Of a stretch of DNA of 64,000 nucleotides, positions 18,683-26,771 are shown piece by piece (within the stretch, counting starts at the first letter, position 1; the number at the start of each line of letters is the position of its first letter). The notes beneath the pieces were generated by a model. It ran no database searches and had not been told where the DNA came from. It saw only the letters and a list, made by a program, of their open reading frames with translations. A program made the translations under genes and the position numbers. Source of the DNA: Massilia agrisoli (lineage in GTDB: Bacteria; Pseudomonadota; Gammaproteobacteria; Burkholderiales; Burkholderiaceae_D); the NCBI RefSeq assembly GCF_020831365.1, contig NZ_JAJHPV010000004.1, positions 513,740-577,739 on the forward strand, read 5' to 3'.

Positions 18683-19351
18683 ATGCCTTTGTCTAAATTT
18701 TCCTTCGATCCCAAGTCGCTGCCGGTCGACGCAGTCGCCGGCGAGGCCGCGCTCGGCCAGGAACGCATGCTGGAAGACTGGTTGCGCCAGCGCTTCGCCG
18801 CGCCGCCCGATTGGCAGCCGGAAACAGCCGACGAATCGCTGGCGGCCCAGCGCATGACCGCCGCGTCGGTGCTGGTGCCGCTGGTGCAGCGTCCCGACGG
18901 CCTGCACCTGCTGTTGACCCGGCGTACCGACCACCTGAGCGCCCATGCCGGCCAGATCAGCTTTCCGGGCGGCCGCGCCGAGCCGGAGGATGTATCGGCC
19001 ATCGATACCGCGCTGCGCGAAACCGAGGAAGAGATTGGCCTGGCGCGCAGCCACATCGACGTCATCGGCCTGCTGCCCGACTACATCACCAGCAGCGGCT
19101 ACCAGGTGACCCCCGTGGTCGGGCTGGTGCACCCGCCATTCGAGCTGGTGCCCGATCCCAACGAGGTGGCCGACGTGTTCGAGGTGCCGCTCGCCTTCCT
19201 GATGGACGGCATGAACCACCAGCGCCTCTCGGTCGAGTTGCCCGAAGGGGCAGGGCGGCGCCACTTCTATGCGATCCCCTACGGACCCCACTTCATCTGG
19301 GGCGCGACGGCCGGCATGCTGCGCAACCTGTTCCACCTCCTGCGCGCTTAA
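18683..19351 (+). CDS. nudL: NUDIX hydrolase, CoA pyrophosphatase type
   Basis: A 222-residue NUDIX protein. The NUDIX box is complete: GGRAEPEDVSAIDTALRETE followed by EEIGL (GX5EX7REUXEEXGU), and the preceding LTRRTDHLSAHAGQISFPGG is the extension typical of the CoA-specific NudL/YeaB branch, which splits CoA into 3-phospho-ADP and phosphopantetheine. SSGYQVTPVVGLVHPPFELV is also typical. I chose the ATG at 18683, just after the operon terminator. No transcription partner is evident. Confidence 0.88.
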   Translation: MPLSKFSFDPKSLPVDAVAGEAALGQERMLEDWLRQRFAAPPDWQPETADESLAAQRMTAASVLVPLVQRPDGLHLLLTRRTDHLSAHAGQISFPGGRAEPEDVSAIDTALRETEEEIGLARSHIDVIGLLPDYITSSGYQVTPVVGLVHPPFELVPDPNEVADVFEVPLAFLMDGMNHQRLSVELPEGAGRRHFYAIPYGPHFIWGATAGMLRNLFHLLRA

Positions 19352-19435
19352 TTCGGCAATAAGTTTGATTCCGGCACTGCTCTGCGCTATCGTAGCGGGC
19401 ATTGTTGTATTGCTTCATATCAAAAAGGACGTTTG

Positions 19436-20395
19436 ATGACATTTCTCTCCATTCTTTGCGCGCTCCTGATCGAGCAATTGAAGCCTTTGCGCGCAGATAA
19501 TATGATTTATGCGGAGATCAAAAGCTTCGCGATGCGCATCGAACGCTGGTTCAATGCAGGCGATGCCTCCCATGGCCGCCTCGGCTGGATCCTGATGATG
19601 GCCGCGCTGATGGTGCCGACGGCCGCCATCTACTGGACCCTGATGCACTACGAGCTGATCTTTGCGGCGTTCGCCTGGAACGTGCTGATCGTCTACCTGA
19701 CCCTCGGTTTCCGCCACTATAGCCATTACTTCACCTCGATCCAGCTGGCCCTCAATTCGGGCGACGAAGCCACCGCGCGCACCTTGCTGGCGGAATGGGC
19801 GCGGATCGACACCGTTGGCATGGAGGCGCCGGAAATCATCCGTATCGCGGTCGAAAAGTCCTTGATCACCACCCACCGCAACGTGTTTGGCGTGTTTTTC
19901 TGGTTCCTGATGCCGCTCGGCCCGGCCGGCGCGGTGATGTACCGGGTGTCGGAATACCTGGCGCGCGCCTGGAACGAGCCCGAACACATGCGCAACGAAG
20001 CGTTCGGCCAGTTTGCGGCCAGGGCGTTCTACTGGATCGACTGGGCGCCGGTGCGCCTGACCGCGGTCGCCTTCGCCGTGGTGGGCAACTTTGAAGACGC
20101 GATTTATGCGTGGCGCAACTTTGCCCACCGCTGGACCGACGAAGCGCTGGGCATCATCCTGTCCGCAGGCGGCGGCGCCATGGGTGTGCGCCTGGGCAGC
20201 CCGAACGAGAATGCAGCCAAGCTGCTGCCGCTCGACGCCGCGCTGGTCGACAGCAGCGACAGCGAAGACGACATCCTGCCCGGCGAAGAGCCGAACCTGC
20301 GCGCGCTTCAAAGCACGGTGGGACTGGTCTGGCGGGCCCTGTTATTATGGATGATGTTGCTTCTGCTTGCGTCCAGCGCAGCCTGGCTGGGTTAA
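19436..20395 (+). CDS. CobD/CbiB-family membrane protein
   Basis: A 319-residue integral membrane protein of the CobD/CbiB (AmpE-like) family, beginning MTFLSILCALLIEQLKPLRA. Conserved features are FRHYSHYFTSIQLALNSGDE, HRNVFGVFFWFLMPLGPAGA, VMYRVSEYLARAW and SAGGGAMGVRLG. Hydrophobic segments lie at about 1-15, 50-70, 75-95, 145-170, 205-225 and 295-315. Authentic CbiB joins aminopropanol to cobyric acid, but these betaproteobacterial members usually stand outside cobalamin loci, as here, so the reaction is unproven. AAGGACG precedes the ATG at 19436. Confidence 0.82.
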   Translation: MTFLSILCALLIEQLKPLRADNMIYAEIKSFAMRIERWFNAGDASHGRLGWILMMAALMVPTAAIYWTLMHYELIFAAFAWNVLIVYLTLGFRHYSHYFTSIQLALNSGDEATARTLLAEWARIDTVGMEAPEIIRIAVEKSLITTHRNVFGVFFWFLMPLGPAGAVMYRVSEYLARAWNEPEHMRNEAFGQFAARAFYWIDWAPVRLTAVAFAVVGNFEDAIYAWRNFAHRWTDEALGIILSAGGGAMGVRLGSPNENAAKLLPLDAALVDSSDSEDDILPGEEPNLRALQSTVGLVWRALLLWMMLLLLASSAAWLG

Positions 20396-20540
20396 CCGGA
20401 TCCGAGGGGGCGTTATGGCCCCGCAACAAGTGAAATCGCGGCGTCAACTCTTCTATAAGATATAATACTGCCGTTCGGTTCCAAACCCGGCCAACGCGCG
20501 CCGGGGATCATCCACGCAGCATTCATGTTCCAGCCGCCCT

Positions 20541-20885
20541 ATGGCCGAGTTACCGCAAACCAGGAAAGAACTCGCTGACGAGTTCTTTATTCTTGGCCTG
20601 ACCAGCGATGGCAGGCAGTTCCGACCCAGCGACTGGGCTGAGCGGCTGTGCGGCGTCATGTCCTGCTTCCAGCCGGAAGGCGGCAAGGGCGGCCGCCATG
20701 CCCACCTCAAGTATTCCCCGTACGTCAGGCCAACCGTGCTCAACGGTGTGAAGGCCGTCGTCGTCAACAACGCGCTCAAGAACCTCGATGCGCTGGCTTA
20801 TCACTTCGTTGTCAATTTTGCCAAGGACAACGACCTGCAAATCGTCGACGCCTGCATCCTGCCGGAACCTGACGAAGGCGCATGA
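20541..20885 (+). CDS. DUF3579 domain protein
   Basis: A 114-residue protein of the betaproteobacterial DUF3579 family: FFILGLTSDGRQFRPSDWAE, RLCGVMSCFQPEG, YSPYVRPTVLNGVKAVVVNN and NLDALAYHFVVNFAKDNDLQ. Its function is not known. A TATAAT at 20461-20466 lies about 75 bases upstream and could be its promoter, though no good -35 is visible. It sits between the CobD-like gene and a CBS-domain gene on the same strand. Confidence 0.87.
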   Translation: MAELPQTRKELADEFFILGLTSDGRQFRPSDWAERLCGVMSCFQPEGGKGGRHAHLKYSPYVRPTVLNGVKAVVVNNALKNLDALAYHFVVNFAKDNDLQIVDACILPEPDEGA

Positions 20886-21012
20886 TTGCGCAAGCCCGCC
20901 GGTTTGACCGAAATCAAACACCCTGAATGAGCCCGCGTTAGCGTAGTCCGGTGCACGGCCATGTGGCCGCGCCTGGCCATATTGCATGCGGTTCGCCGCG
21001 GGGGAGCACAGA

Positions 21013-21462
21013 ATGCGCGTCGGGGAAATTTGTACCGTTGAAACCATCTACTGCAAGCGCGACGAAACCGTGCAGGGCGCCGCGGCGCTGATGCGCAAGC
21101 ACCATGTCGGCGACGTCGTCGTCATCGAGCAGCCCAACGGCGAACGCACGCCGGTGGGCATCGTTACCGACCGCGACATTGTGGTGTCGGTCATTGCGCT
21201 CGGGCTCGACCCGGCCAGCCTGCTGGTGGGCGACATCATGAGCGACGACCTGTTGACCACCAGCGAAGACGACGACGTGTACGAAACCATCGAGCGCATG
21301 CGCTTCCGGGGCATCCGCCGTGTCCCCGTCGTCAACAGCGCGGGCGGCCTGACCGGCATCGTCAGTGTCGACGACCTGCTGGAGTTCCTGGCCGAGGAGA
21401 TGGGCGAGCTCTCGCGCATCAGCTCGCACCAGCAAGCCCACGAAAAGCGCGCCAAACAGTAG
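21013..21462 (+). CDS. Stand-alone CBS-pair protein
   Basis: A 149-residue protein made of two CBS motifs (about 5-65 and 70-130): MRVGEICTVETIYCKRDETV, VGIVTDRDIVVSVIALGLDP, MSDDLLTTSEDDDVYETIER and GIRRVPVVNSAGGLTGIVSV. CBS pairs bind adenine nucleotides and act as sensors. With no attached effector domain, the partner is unknown. GGGGAG six bases before the ATG at 21013 fixes the start. The C-terminus is a short charged tail. Confidence 0.9.
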   Translation: MRVGEICTVETIYCKRDETVQGAAALMRKHHVGDVVVIEQPNGERTPVGIVTDRDIVVSVIALGLDPASLLVGDIMSDDLLTTSEDDDVYETIERMRFRGIRRVPVVNSAGGLTGIVSVDDLLEFLAEEMGELSRISSHQQAHEKRAKQ

Positions 21463-21561
21463 GGGATCAGGACCGGGGGCGGAGCAAGCCGGGGCAGCCT
21501 ATGCTATGATGTTGCCGTAGGGCATCGTATGTCGCCCATGTTTATTGCAACGGAGAGTCAC

Positions 21562-22347
21562 ATGGCAGGCAGCAGCAGGGTTGAAGGGATTTCGTTCGCG
21601 GGCAAGGTGGTGCTGGTGACAGGCGCCGCTGGCGGCATCGGCCGGGCCGCTGCGCTTGCATTCGGACGCGCAGGCGCGTGCGTGGTCGTGGCCGACACCT
21701 CGGTCGATGGCGGCCATGCGACGGCGGCGATGATCGTCGAAGCGGGCGGCAAGGCGCTGTTCGTACCCTGCAATGTCACCCGCGACGCCGAAGTGGAAGC
21801 GCTGATCGACAAGACGGTGTCGTACTACGGCAAACTCGACTGCGCCTTCAACAATGCCGGCATCGAGGAAGAGTACCTGCCGCTGGCCGAAGCGGACGAA
21901 GCGCTGTACGACCGCATCATGGGTGTCAACGTCAAGGGCACCTGGCTGTGCATGAAGTACGAAATCCGCCAGATGCTCAAGCAGGAGGGCGGCGGCGTGA
22001 TCGTCAACACGGCATCCGTTGCCGGGCTGGTCGGCGCGCCGACGCAGGCGATTTATGCCGCCAGCAAGCACGCCGTGGTCGGCATGACCAAGACCGCGGC
22101 GGTGGAATACGGCCGTGACGGCATCCGCATCAACAGCGTATGCCCGGGGCTGATCGACACGCCGATGCTGGCGCGCGCCCTCAAGCGCGAACCGGGGCGC
22201 GAAGAAAAACTCAAGAACGCCAACCCGATCGGCCGCCTGGGCCAGGCCGGCGACATCGCCGAAGCGGCCATGTGGCTGTGCTCCGAGCACGCCGCCTTCA
22301 TTACCGGCCACCAGCTGGCCGTCGACGGCGGCCTGAGCGCGATCTGA
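21562..22347 (+). CDS. Short-chain dehydrogenase/reductase
   Basis: A 261-residue classical SDR with the cofactor motif VTGAAGGIG (TGxxxGxG), the NNAG motif in CAFNNAGIEEEYLP, catalytic Ser in NTASVAGLVG and Tyr-Lys in IYAASKHAV. C-terminal INSVCPGLIDTPM and GHQLAVDGGLSAI are typical. The cofactor could be NAD or NADP (VADTS after the second strand suggests NAD, inference). The substrate is unknown. GGAGA precedes the ATG at 21562. The gene is followed by a pair of REP-like palindromes. Confidence 0.9.
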   Translation: MAGSSRVEGISFAGKVVLVTGAAGGIGRAAALAFGRAGACVVVADTSVDGGHATAAMIVEAGGKALFVPCNVTRDAEVEALIDKTVSYYGKLDCAFNNAGIEEEYLPLAEADEALYDRIMGVNVKGTWLCMKYEIRQMLKQEGGGVIVNTASVAGLVGAPTQAIYAASKHAVVGMTKTAAVEYGRDGIRINSVCPGLIDTPMLARALKREPGREEKLKNANPIGRLGQAGDIAEAAMWLCSEHAAFITGHQLAVDGGLSAI

Positions 22348-22354
22348 CCATCAC

Positions 22355-22434
22355 CGTCGTTCCCGCGAAGGCGGGAATCCATACGGCCTCTGAACAGACG
22401 TGCCATGGGTTCCCGCCTGCGCGGGAATGACGGA
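22355..22434. repeat. Facing pair of REP-like palindromes after the SDR gene
   Basis: Copy one (22355-22383) reads CGTCGTTCCCGCGAAGGCGG then GAATCCATA; copy two (22408-22434) is in the opposite orientation, GGGTTCCCGCCTGCGCGGGA then ATGACGG. They lie between the convergent SDR and flavoprotein genes, as pairs of REP elements often do, and could stabilise or terminate transcripts. Confidence 0.78.
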
Positions 22435-22467
22435 CAAGCGCCCTGCCGCCGCATGACGGGAAAGCCG

Positions 22468-23541
22468 CTATTTCGGCCGCGGCGCCTTCAGCTTCAGGTC
22501 CGGCTGCGACAGCCTGCCGGCGCGCAGTTCACCCACTGCATGCGCCACCGCGCGCGCAACATTGCGCACTTCTTCCTGCACGTTGCTGTCCTGGTCGAGC
22601 GCTTCATGGCTCTCGGCATACGATTCGAAATAGCCGACATACCGGTCAAGCCGCGCCATGCTTCCCGCATCGACCAGTCCCATCCAGTCCAGCCAGTCGG
22701 ACAGGCCGCGCCGCGTGCCTTCGATGCCGGCGACATCGCCATGCACCACCACGCCATATACCCGCCCGGCAAGGTGCTTCGGATAATCCCATCCCCCCAG
22801 CTCGATCTCCTTGGCCAGCTCGGCCTTTTTGCCCTGGGTTGAAGTCGGGTCGGGGTTGCCGCCATCGGCGCAGACCAGGCGGTCGATCATCAGCTTGAGC
22901 ACCGACGGCATGCTGTACCAGTACACCGGCGTGAGGATGATAATCGCGTGGGCAGACACCCACTTCTCGTAGATCTCAGCCATCCAGTCATTGGTCTGGC
23001 GCTCGGCATGGTTGGGATAGCAGCTGCATGGCCAGTGGCACAGCGGCATCGCGGTTGACACGCAGCCCTTGCACGGGTGGATGTGGCGGTCGTAGTCGGA
23101 GGTCAGCAGGCTGAGGTCGAGCAGGTCGGTGTCGAGGCCGGCGGCGTCCAGCACTTCCTGCGCCAGCCTGGTCATCCGGAAGGTCTTCGAGATCTCGCCG
23201 GGGCAGGTGCCGTCGTTGCGGGCCGAACCGTTGATCAGCAGCACGCGCGAGCGGGTCGACGGATCTTTCTGGCGTTTGTCGGCCTCGATCAGCCGGTCGC
23301 GGGTGGCGCGCCATTCCACCGACAGGTCGTAGCCGGGATCGTCGAAGCCAGGGCCGGCTTTGGCGGTCACCGGCGCCTTGCGGCCTTTCTGATAGTTATC
23401 CCACGCGATGTCCTCGATGGCCGCGAGTTCGCTGCCGACTGCCTGGAAGGCTGGATCCTTGAAGGACCGGTGGAACACCAGGCGGAACTCGTCGCGCCCC
23501 AGCTTGGCTGGCGCCTGCCCCTTGCGTATTGTGACCATCAT
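22468..23541 (-). CDS. NADPH-dependent FMN reductase-like flavoprotein with a cysteine cluster
   Basis: A 357-residue protein. Residues about 97-300 form a flavodoxin-like FMN-reductase domain: RVLLINGSARNDGTCPG holds the flavin-phosphate loop, and SAHAIIILTPVYWYSMPSVL is the PVYW motif. Between them is a compact cysteine cluster, C157, C160, C168, C172 and C174 (HPCKGCVSTAMPLCHWPCSC), reminiscent of iron-sulfur flavoproteins, so a bound cluster or disulfides are possible (inference). The first 95 residues are an extension I do not recognise. The ATG at 23541 has GGGAG upstream. It is transcribed towards the SDR gene and lies downstream of a terminator. Confidence 0.8.
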   Translation of the reverse strand: MMVTIRKGQAPAKLGRDEFRLVFHRSFKDPAFQAVGSELAAIEDIAWDNYQKGRKAPVTAKAGPGFDDPGYDLSVEWRATRDRLIEADKRQKDPSTRSRVLLINGSARNDGTCPGEISKTFRMTRLAQEVLDAAGLDTDLLDLSLLTSDYDRHIHPCKGCVSTAMPLCHWPCSCYPNHAERQTNDWMAEIYEKWVSAHAIIILTPVYWYSMPSVLKLMIDRLVCADGGNPDPTSTQGKKAELAKEIELGGWDYPKHLAGRVYGVVVHGDVAGIEGTRRGLSDWLDWMGLVDAGSMARLDRYVGYFESYAESHEALDQDSNVQEEVRNVARAVAHAVGELRAGRLSQPDLKLKAPRPK

Positions 23542-23623
23542 CGCTCCCGTGGTTGATGGCCAATTATGCAGGGCGAGTGCGGCAAGCCTGTGTTCGATGG
23601 CGAACACGAGCGTACAACAGGCG

Positions 23624-23653
23624 AAAAAAAAGCCCGGTGCAAAACCGGGCTTT
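23624..23653 (-). terminator. Rho-independent terminator of the TPR-protein gene
   Basis: Read on the minus strand, AGCCCGGT and ACCGGGCT pair around a short loop and are followed by eight Ts. It lies 26 bases beyond the stop of the gene at 23679-25028. Confidence 0.9.
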
Positions 23654-23678
23654 CCTGGAAGCGCCGAGGCGCAAGGAT

Positions 23679-25028
23679 TTACTTGACGGTGGCAGGGGCC
23701 GGCGCCGGGGCCGCTGCAGGGGCCGCTGCAGGCGCCGCTGCAGGCGTGCCAACCGGACCGTTCACGTAGGTGATCCAGTACTTCGACAGGTCGGTCAGGC
23801 CATCGTTGCCTTTCAGGCCTTCGAACGCCTTGATCGCGTCGGCCTTGCGGCCAGCTTTCGCGTAGGCGATCGCCAGGCGCAGCTTGGACTCGTCCGCGCG
23901 CTTCAGGCCGCCTTTAGCGATACCTTGCTCCATCAGCTTGATGCCCTTGTCGAACTGGTCCATGGTCACGTAGGCGTAGCCCAGGTTGACCAGGCCGGTG
24001 CCGTCCTTCGACTTCATCGCGCTCGCTTCACCCGATGCAATGTTCTTCGCGTCGTCGGCAGCTTGCTTGTTGGCCTTGTCGCGCAGCGCCTTGTGGGAGG
24101 CGGCGTTATTGCCTTTGCCCATCACGCCAGCAGCGTAACCTTCGTCCATGGCCTTCTTGGCTTCGGTCGGGAAACCTGCCAGCAGTGCCAGCTCGGCCAT
24201 TTCAACGTACTCGAGCGGATCGAGGGTCTTGATCGCCATGTCCTGCAGGCGCAGCACGTCGAGGCGGAAGCGGTCATTCCAGGTTGGCTTGCGCTGCATG
24301 CGGCTCAGCAGGTCGGTCCAGAAATCATCGCTAGGATGGTAGGTCACCAGCTTTTCCATCGCCATGATGTAGGTCGCGTCGTCCTTCAGCTTGGCGGCCG
24401 AGCTGCCCAGCAGGCGCAGGTCTTCCAGTTCAGGCACCTTGCCAGCCTTTTCCGCCTCGGCGATCACCGGCAGCAGTTCGGTCTTGGCGTTGGCAAAGTC
24501 GCCGCTCAGGTAGTAAGCGCGCACCAGGGCTGGACGCACCGCTTCCGGCGTCGTGCTTTCCTTCTGGTAACGCTTCATCCACTCGATTGCCTTTGGATAA
24601 TTCTTTGCGTTGTAATGGTAATTGCCCAGCGCCTGGGTGAAACTCGACTGTTCGTTGGCCGGCAGGCGGCCCGAATTGATGACGGTCTCGAGTGCGGCCA
24701 TCGCCATCGCGTCGTTGCCCGACGACGAGCCCAGCGCCAGCTTCATGCGGTTCAGGACGTAGTCTTCGTACGGGGTGCGGTTGGGGAAGGCTTCGGCCTG
24801 GGTGATACGGTCTTGCAGTTCAGCAAATTTCTTCGCAGCCATCATCTCTTTGAACACGGCCGGATCGATCAGCTTGAACATCTCAGGGCGGACCGTGTCC
24901 TTGGGTGCTTCTGCGGCCGGGGCAGCCGGTTTAGCCTGGGCATGCGCGCTGGTAAGCAGGGCAGGCGCAGCGTTCAGGCCGATTGCGGCGAGGAGCAAGC
25001 TGATACGAGCAAGACGGAATTGGGACAT
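23679..25028 (-). CDS. Secreted/periplasmic TPR protein
   Basis: A 449-residue protein with a signal peptide (MSQFRLARISLLLAAIGLNA ... SAHAQA, cleavage probably near residue 31). A body of helical repeats resembling TPR/Sel1-like units follows, for example NYHYNAKNYPKAIEWMKRYQ, VNLGYAYVTMDQFDKGIKLM and LRLAIAYAKAGRKADAIKAF. The C-terminus is a low-complexity Ala/Pro tail with three AAAPAAAP-type repeats. AAGGA precedes the ATG and a strong terminator follows. The role is unknown; such proteins often scaffold envelope complexes. It lies between the flavoprotein and the nag operon, all on the minus strand but separately transcribed. Confidence 0.8.
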   Translation of the reverse strand: MSQFRLARISLLLAAIGLNAAPALLTSAHAQAKPAAPAAEAPKDTVRPEMFKLIDPAVFKEMMAAKKFAELQDRITQAEAFPNRTPYEDYVLNRMKLALGSSSGNDAMAMAALETVINSGRLPANEQSSFTQALGNYHYNAKNYPKAIEWMKRYQKESTTPEAVRPALVRAYYLSGDFANAKTELLPVIAEAEKAGKVPELEDLRLLGSSAAKLKDDATYIMAMEKLVTYHPSDDFWTDLLSRMQRKPTWNDRFRLDVLRLQDMAIKTLDPLEYVEMAELALLAGFPTEAKKAMDEGYAAGVMGKGNNAASHKALRDKANKQAADDAKNIASGEASAMKSKDGTGLVNLGYAYVTMDQFDKGIKLMEQGIAKGGLKRADESKLRLAIAYAKAGRKADAIKAFEGLKGNDGLTDLSKYWITYVNGPVGTPAAAPAAAPAAAPAPAPATVK

Positions 25029-25216
25029 GAAAGATCCTTCAATAATGACAAAGAGGTGGAACCAGCACTACAACGCGCGAGCTGGGCAATCCGTGGACAT
25101 GGCGAATTCAACGGTGCCGATCGCAGAAAGCGCACATTGTGGCATAAAGTAGACAAACCGACGCCGGAATCGTGTGAGCAAACGTTTCCGGCCGATGCCC
25201 CCCCAACTTGAACAAC

Positions 25217-25245
25217 TGTCGTTCCCGCGCGGGCGGGAATCCATA
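25217..25245. repeat. Short REP-like palindrome downstream of nagZ
   Basis: TGTCGTTCCCGCGCGGGCGG then GAATCCATA, a single copy of the TTCCCGCG family, about 18 bases beyond the nagZ stop. It may act as a 3-prime stem for the nag transcript. Confidence 0.75.
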
Positions 25246-25262
25246 AGGCCGGTGGGAAACGG

Positions 25263-26750
25263 TCAGGCGTCGTCGAAGCCGGGGACGGGCACGTGGCCGG
25301 TCGCTTCCAGCTCGCCACCGAGCCAGGCGTCGACCGCGTCGAGCGCTGGCCCGGCGAAGCCGTAGGTGATCAGCGCGGGAGCGTCGAAGTCGAGCGCCTG
25401 GTACGGGTTCCACAGCGCCAGGTGCAGGTCGGGCCTGAAGCGCGCGCGCGCGTTCGGGCCGTATCGCACGCGCGAGGTGGACGCGAGGATGACGAAGCGT
25501 CCGTCGTCGGGCAGCGCGCTCCAGTCGAACGATTCCGCGTCCGCATAGGTCACCGTGTCGACATCGAAGCGGCGCGCCAGCACGGCCGCCAGTACGCCGG
25601 CAGTCACGCCGGCTTCCGATACGCCGTCGCTGACCGCGTCCTGCCGCATCACCAGCCGCACCTTGCCGCCGGCAGGCGGGCGTTGCGGATTGCCGCGCGC
25701 GGTCAGGGCGCGCTTCCAGCCTTCCGCCATCACGGCGCGGTCGTCTTCATCGGCGCCGTAGTCGCACTGTGCGCACGCGTAGGTCGCCGTCAGCGAGGCC
25801 AGGCGCTCAAGCTTGCGCTCGACGTCGGCCATCGGCAGTTCGCCCGATTCGATGGCGCGCGCAATCGCGTCGATGGTTTCTTCTTGCGTCACCGGCGTGC
25901 CGAGCGCCATGACCATGTCGGCGCCCGCGACCAGCGCCAGCACTGCCGCGTGGCCGACGCCGTAGCGTCCCGCGATGGCGTGCATGTCCATGCCGTCGGT
26001 GATGATGACGCCCTTGTATTGCCACTGCTCGCGCAGCAGCTCGCCCAGGATCCGGCGCGACATCGTGGCCGGGTGCTCAGGGTCGAGCGCCGGGTACACG
26101 ATGTGCGCGGTCATCATCGCCGGCGCCACCGCCGAGGCCATGCGGAAGGGCGCGAATTCGAATTGCTCCAGTTCGGCCAGCGGCTTGTCGACCGTCGGCA
26201 GGGCGCGGTGCGAGTCGACGTGGGTGTCGCCGTGGCCGGGGAAGTGCTTGACGCAGCAGGCCACGCCTTCCGATTCGCTGCCGGCCATCCAGGCCATTGC
26301 CAGTTCGGTGGCGCGCTGCGGGTCGGCGCCGAACGAGCGCTCGGCGATCACCGGGTTGTGCGGGTTGTTGTTCAGGTCGAGCACTGGCGCGAAGTTCCAG
26401 TTGAAGCCCAGCGCCTTGACGGCGCGCGCCACGGCGGCGCCGGTGCGGTAGGCAAGATCGGTGTCGTCGGCGGCGCCGAGCGCCATCGCCGATGGCGGCG
26501 CAGGCACCCAGGTCGAGCGCACGACGGCGCCGCCTTCCTGGTCCAGCGCGATCAGCGCGCCCGGGCCCATTGCGTCAGCCAGGCTGGAGGTCAGGCGCTT
26601 GAGCTGCGCGGCGTCGGTCATGTTTTGACGGAACAGGCATGCGCCGCGCACGCTGTTGGCGCGCATGAAGGCGGCGGTCGCTTCGTCCAGCACGGTGCCG
26701 GGGAAGCGGATCATGATCAGCTGGCCGGCGAGTTTGCGGTAGTGGTTCAA
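25263..26750 (-). CDS. nagZ: Beta-N-acetylhexosaminidase, glycoside hydrolase family 3
   Basis: A 495-residue GH3 enzyme. The barrel carries the NagZ motif CVKHFPGHGDTHVDSHRALP (the His of GDTHVDSH is the NagZ-type acid/base) and the nucleophile Asp in KGVIITDGMDM. The C-terminal part (about 345-490) is an extra alpha/beta domain, so it is longer than E. coli NagZ. It removes beta-linked GlcNAc from muropeptides or chitin oligomers. No signal peptide is seen, so it is probably cytoplasmic. The start is TTG with GGAG seven bases upstream; an ATG at 26714 is an alternative. It is last in nagK-nagA-nagB-nagZ, 21 bases after the SIS gene. Confidence 0.9.
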   Translation of the reverse strand: MNHYRKLAGQLIMIRFPGTVLDEATAAFMRANSVRGACLFRQNMTDAAQLKRLTSSLADAMGPGALIALDQEGGAVVRSTWVPAPPSAMALGAADDTDLAYRTGAAVARAVKALGFNWNFAPVLDLNNNPHNPVIAERSFGADPQRATELAMAWMAGSESEGVACCVKHFPGHGDTHVDSHRALPTVDKPLAELEQFEFAPFRMASAVAPAMMTAHIVYPALDPEHPATMSRRILGELLREQWQYKGVIITDGMDMHAIAGRYGVGHAAVLALVAGADMVMALGTPVTQEETIDAIARAIESGELPMADVERKLERLASLTATYACAQCDYGADEDDRAVMAEGWKRALTARGNPQRPPAGGKVRLVMRQDAVSDGVSEAGVTAGVLAAVLARRFDVDTVTYADAESFDWSALPDDGRFVILASTSRVRYGPNARARFRPDLHLALWNPYQALDFDAPALITYGFAGPALDAVDAWLGGELEATGHVPVPGFDDA

Positions 26751-26771
26751 TTGGCAGCTCCGTAGCCTTGC

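Noticed and set aside
23553..25211. 552-residue plus-strand frame opposite the TPR gene
   Set aside because: It is antisense to a gene with signal peptide, ribosome binding site and terminator; its sequence is rich in His, Arg and Gln as expected of antisense frames in GC-rich DNA.
5211..25245. TTCCCGCG palindromes as a CRISPR array
   Set aside because: Copies are scattered over 20 kb in both orientations, with no regular spacers and no cas genes.
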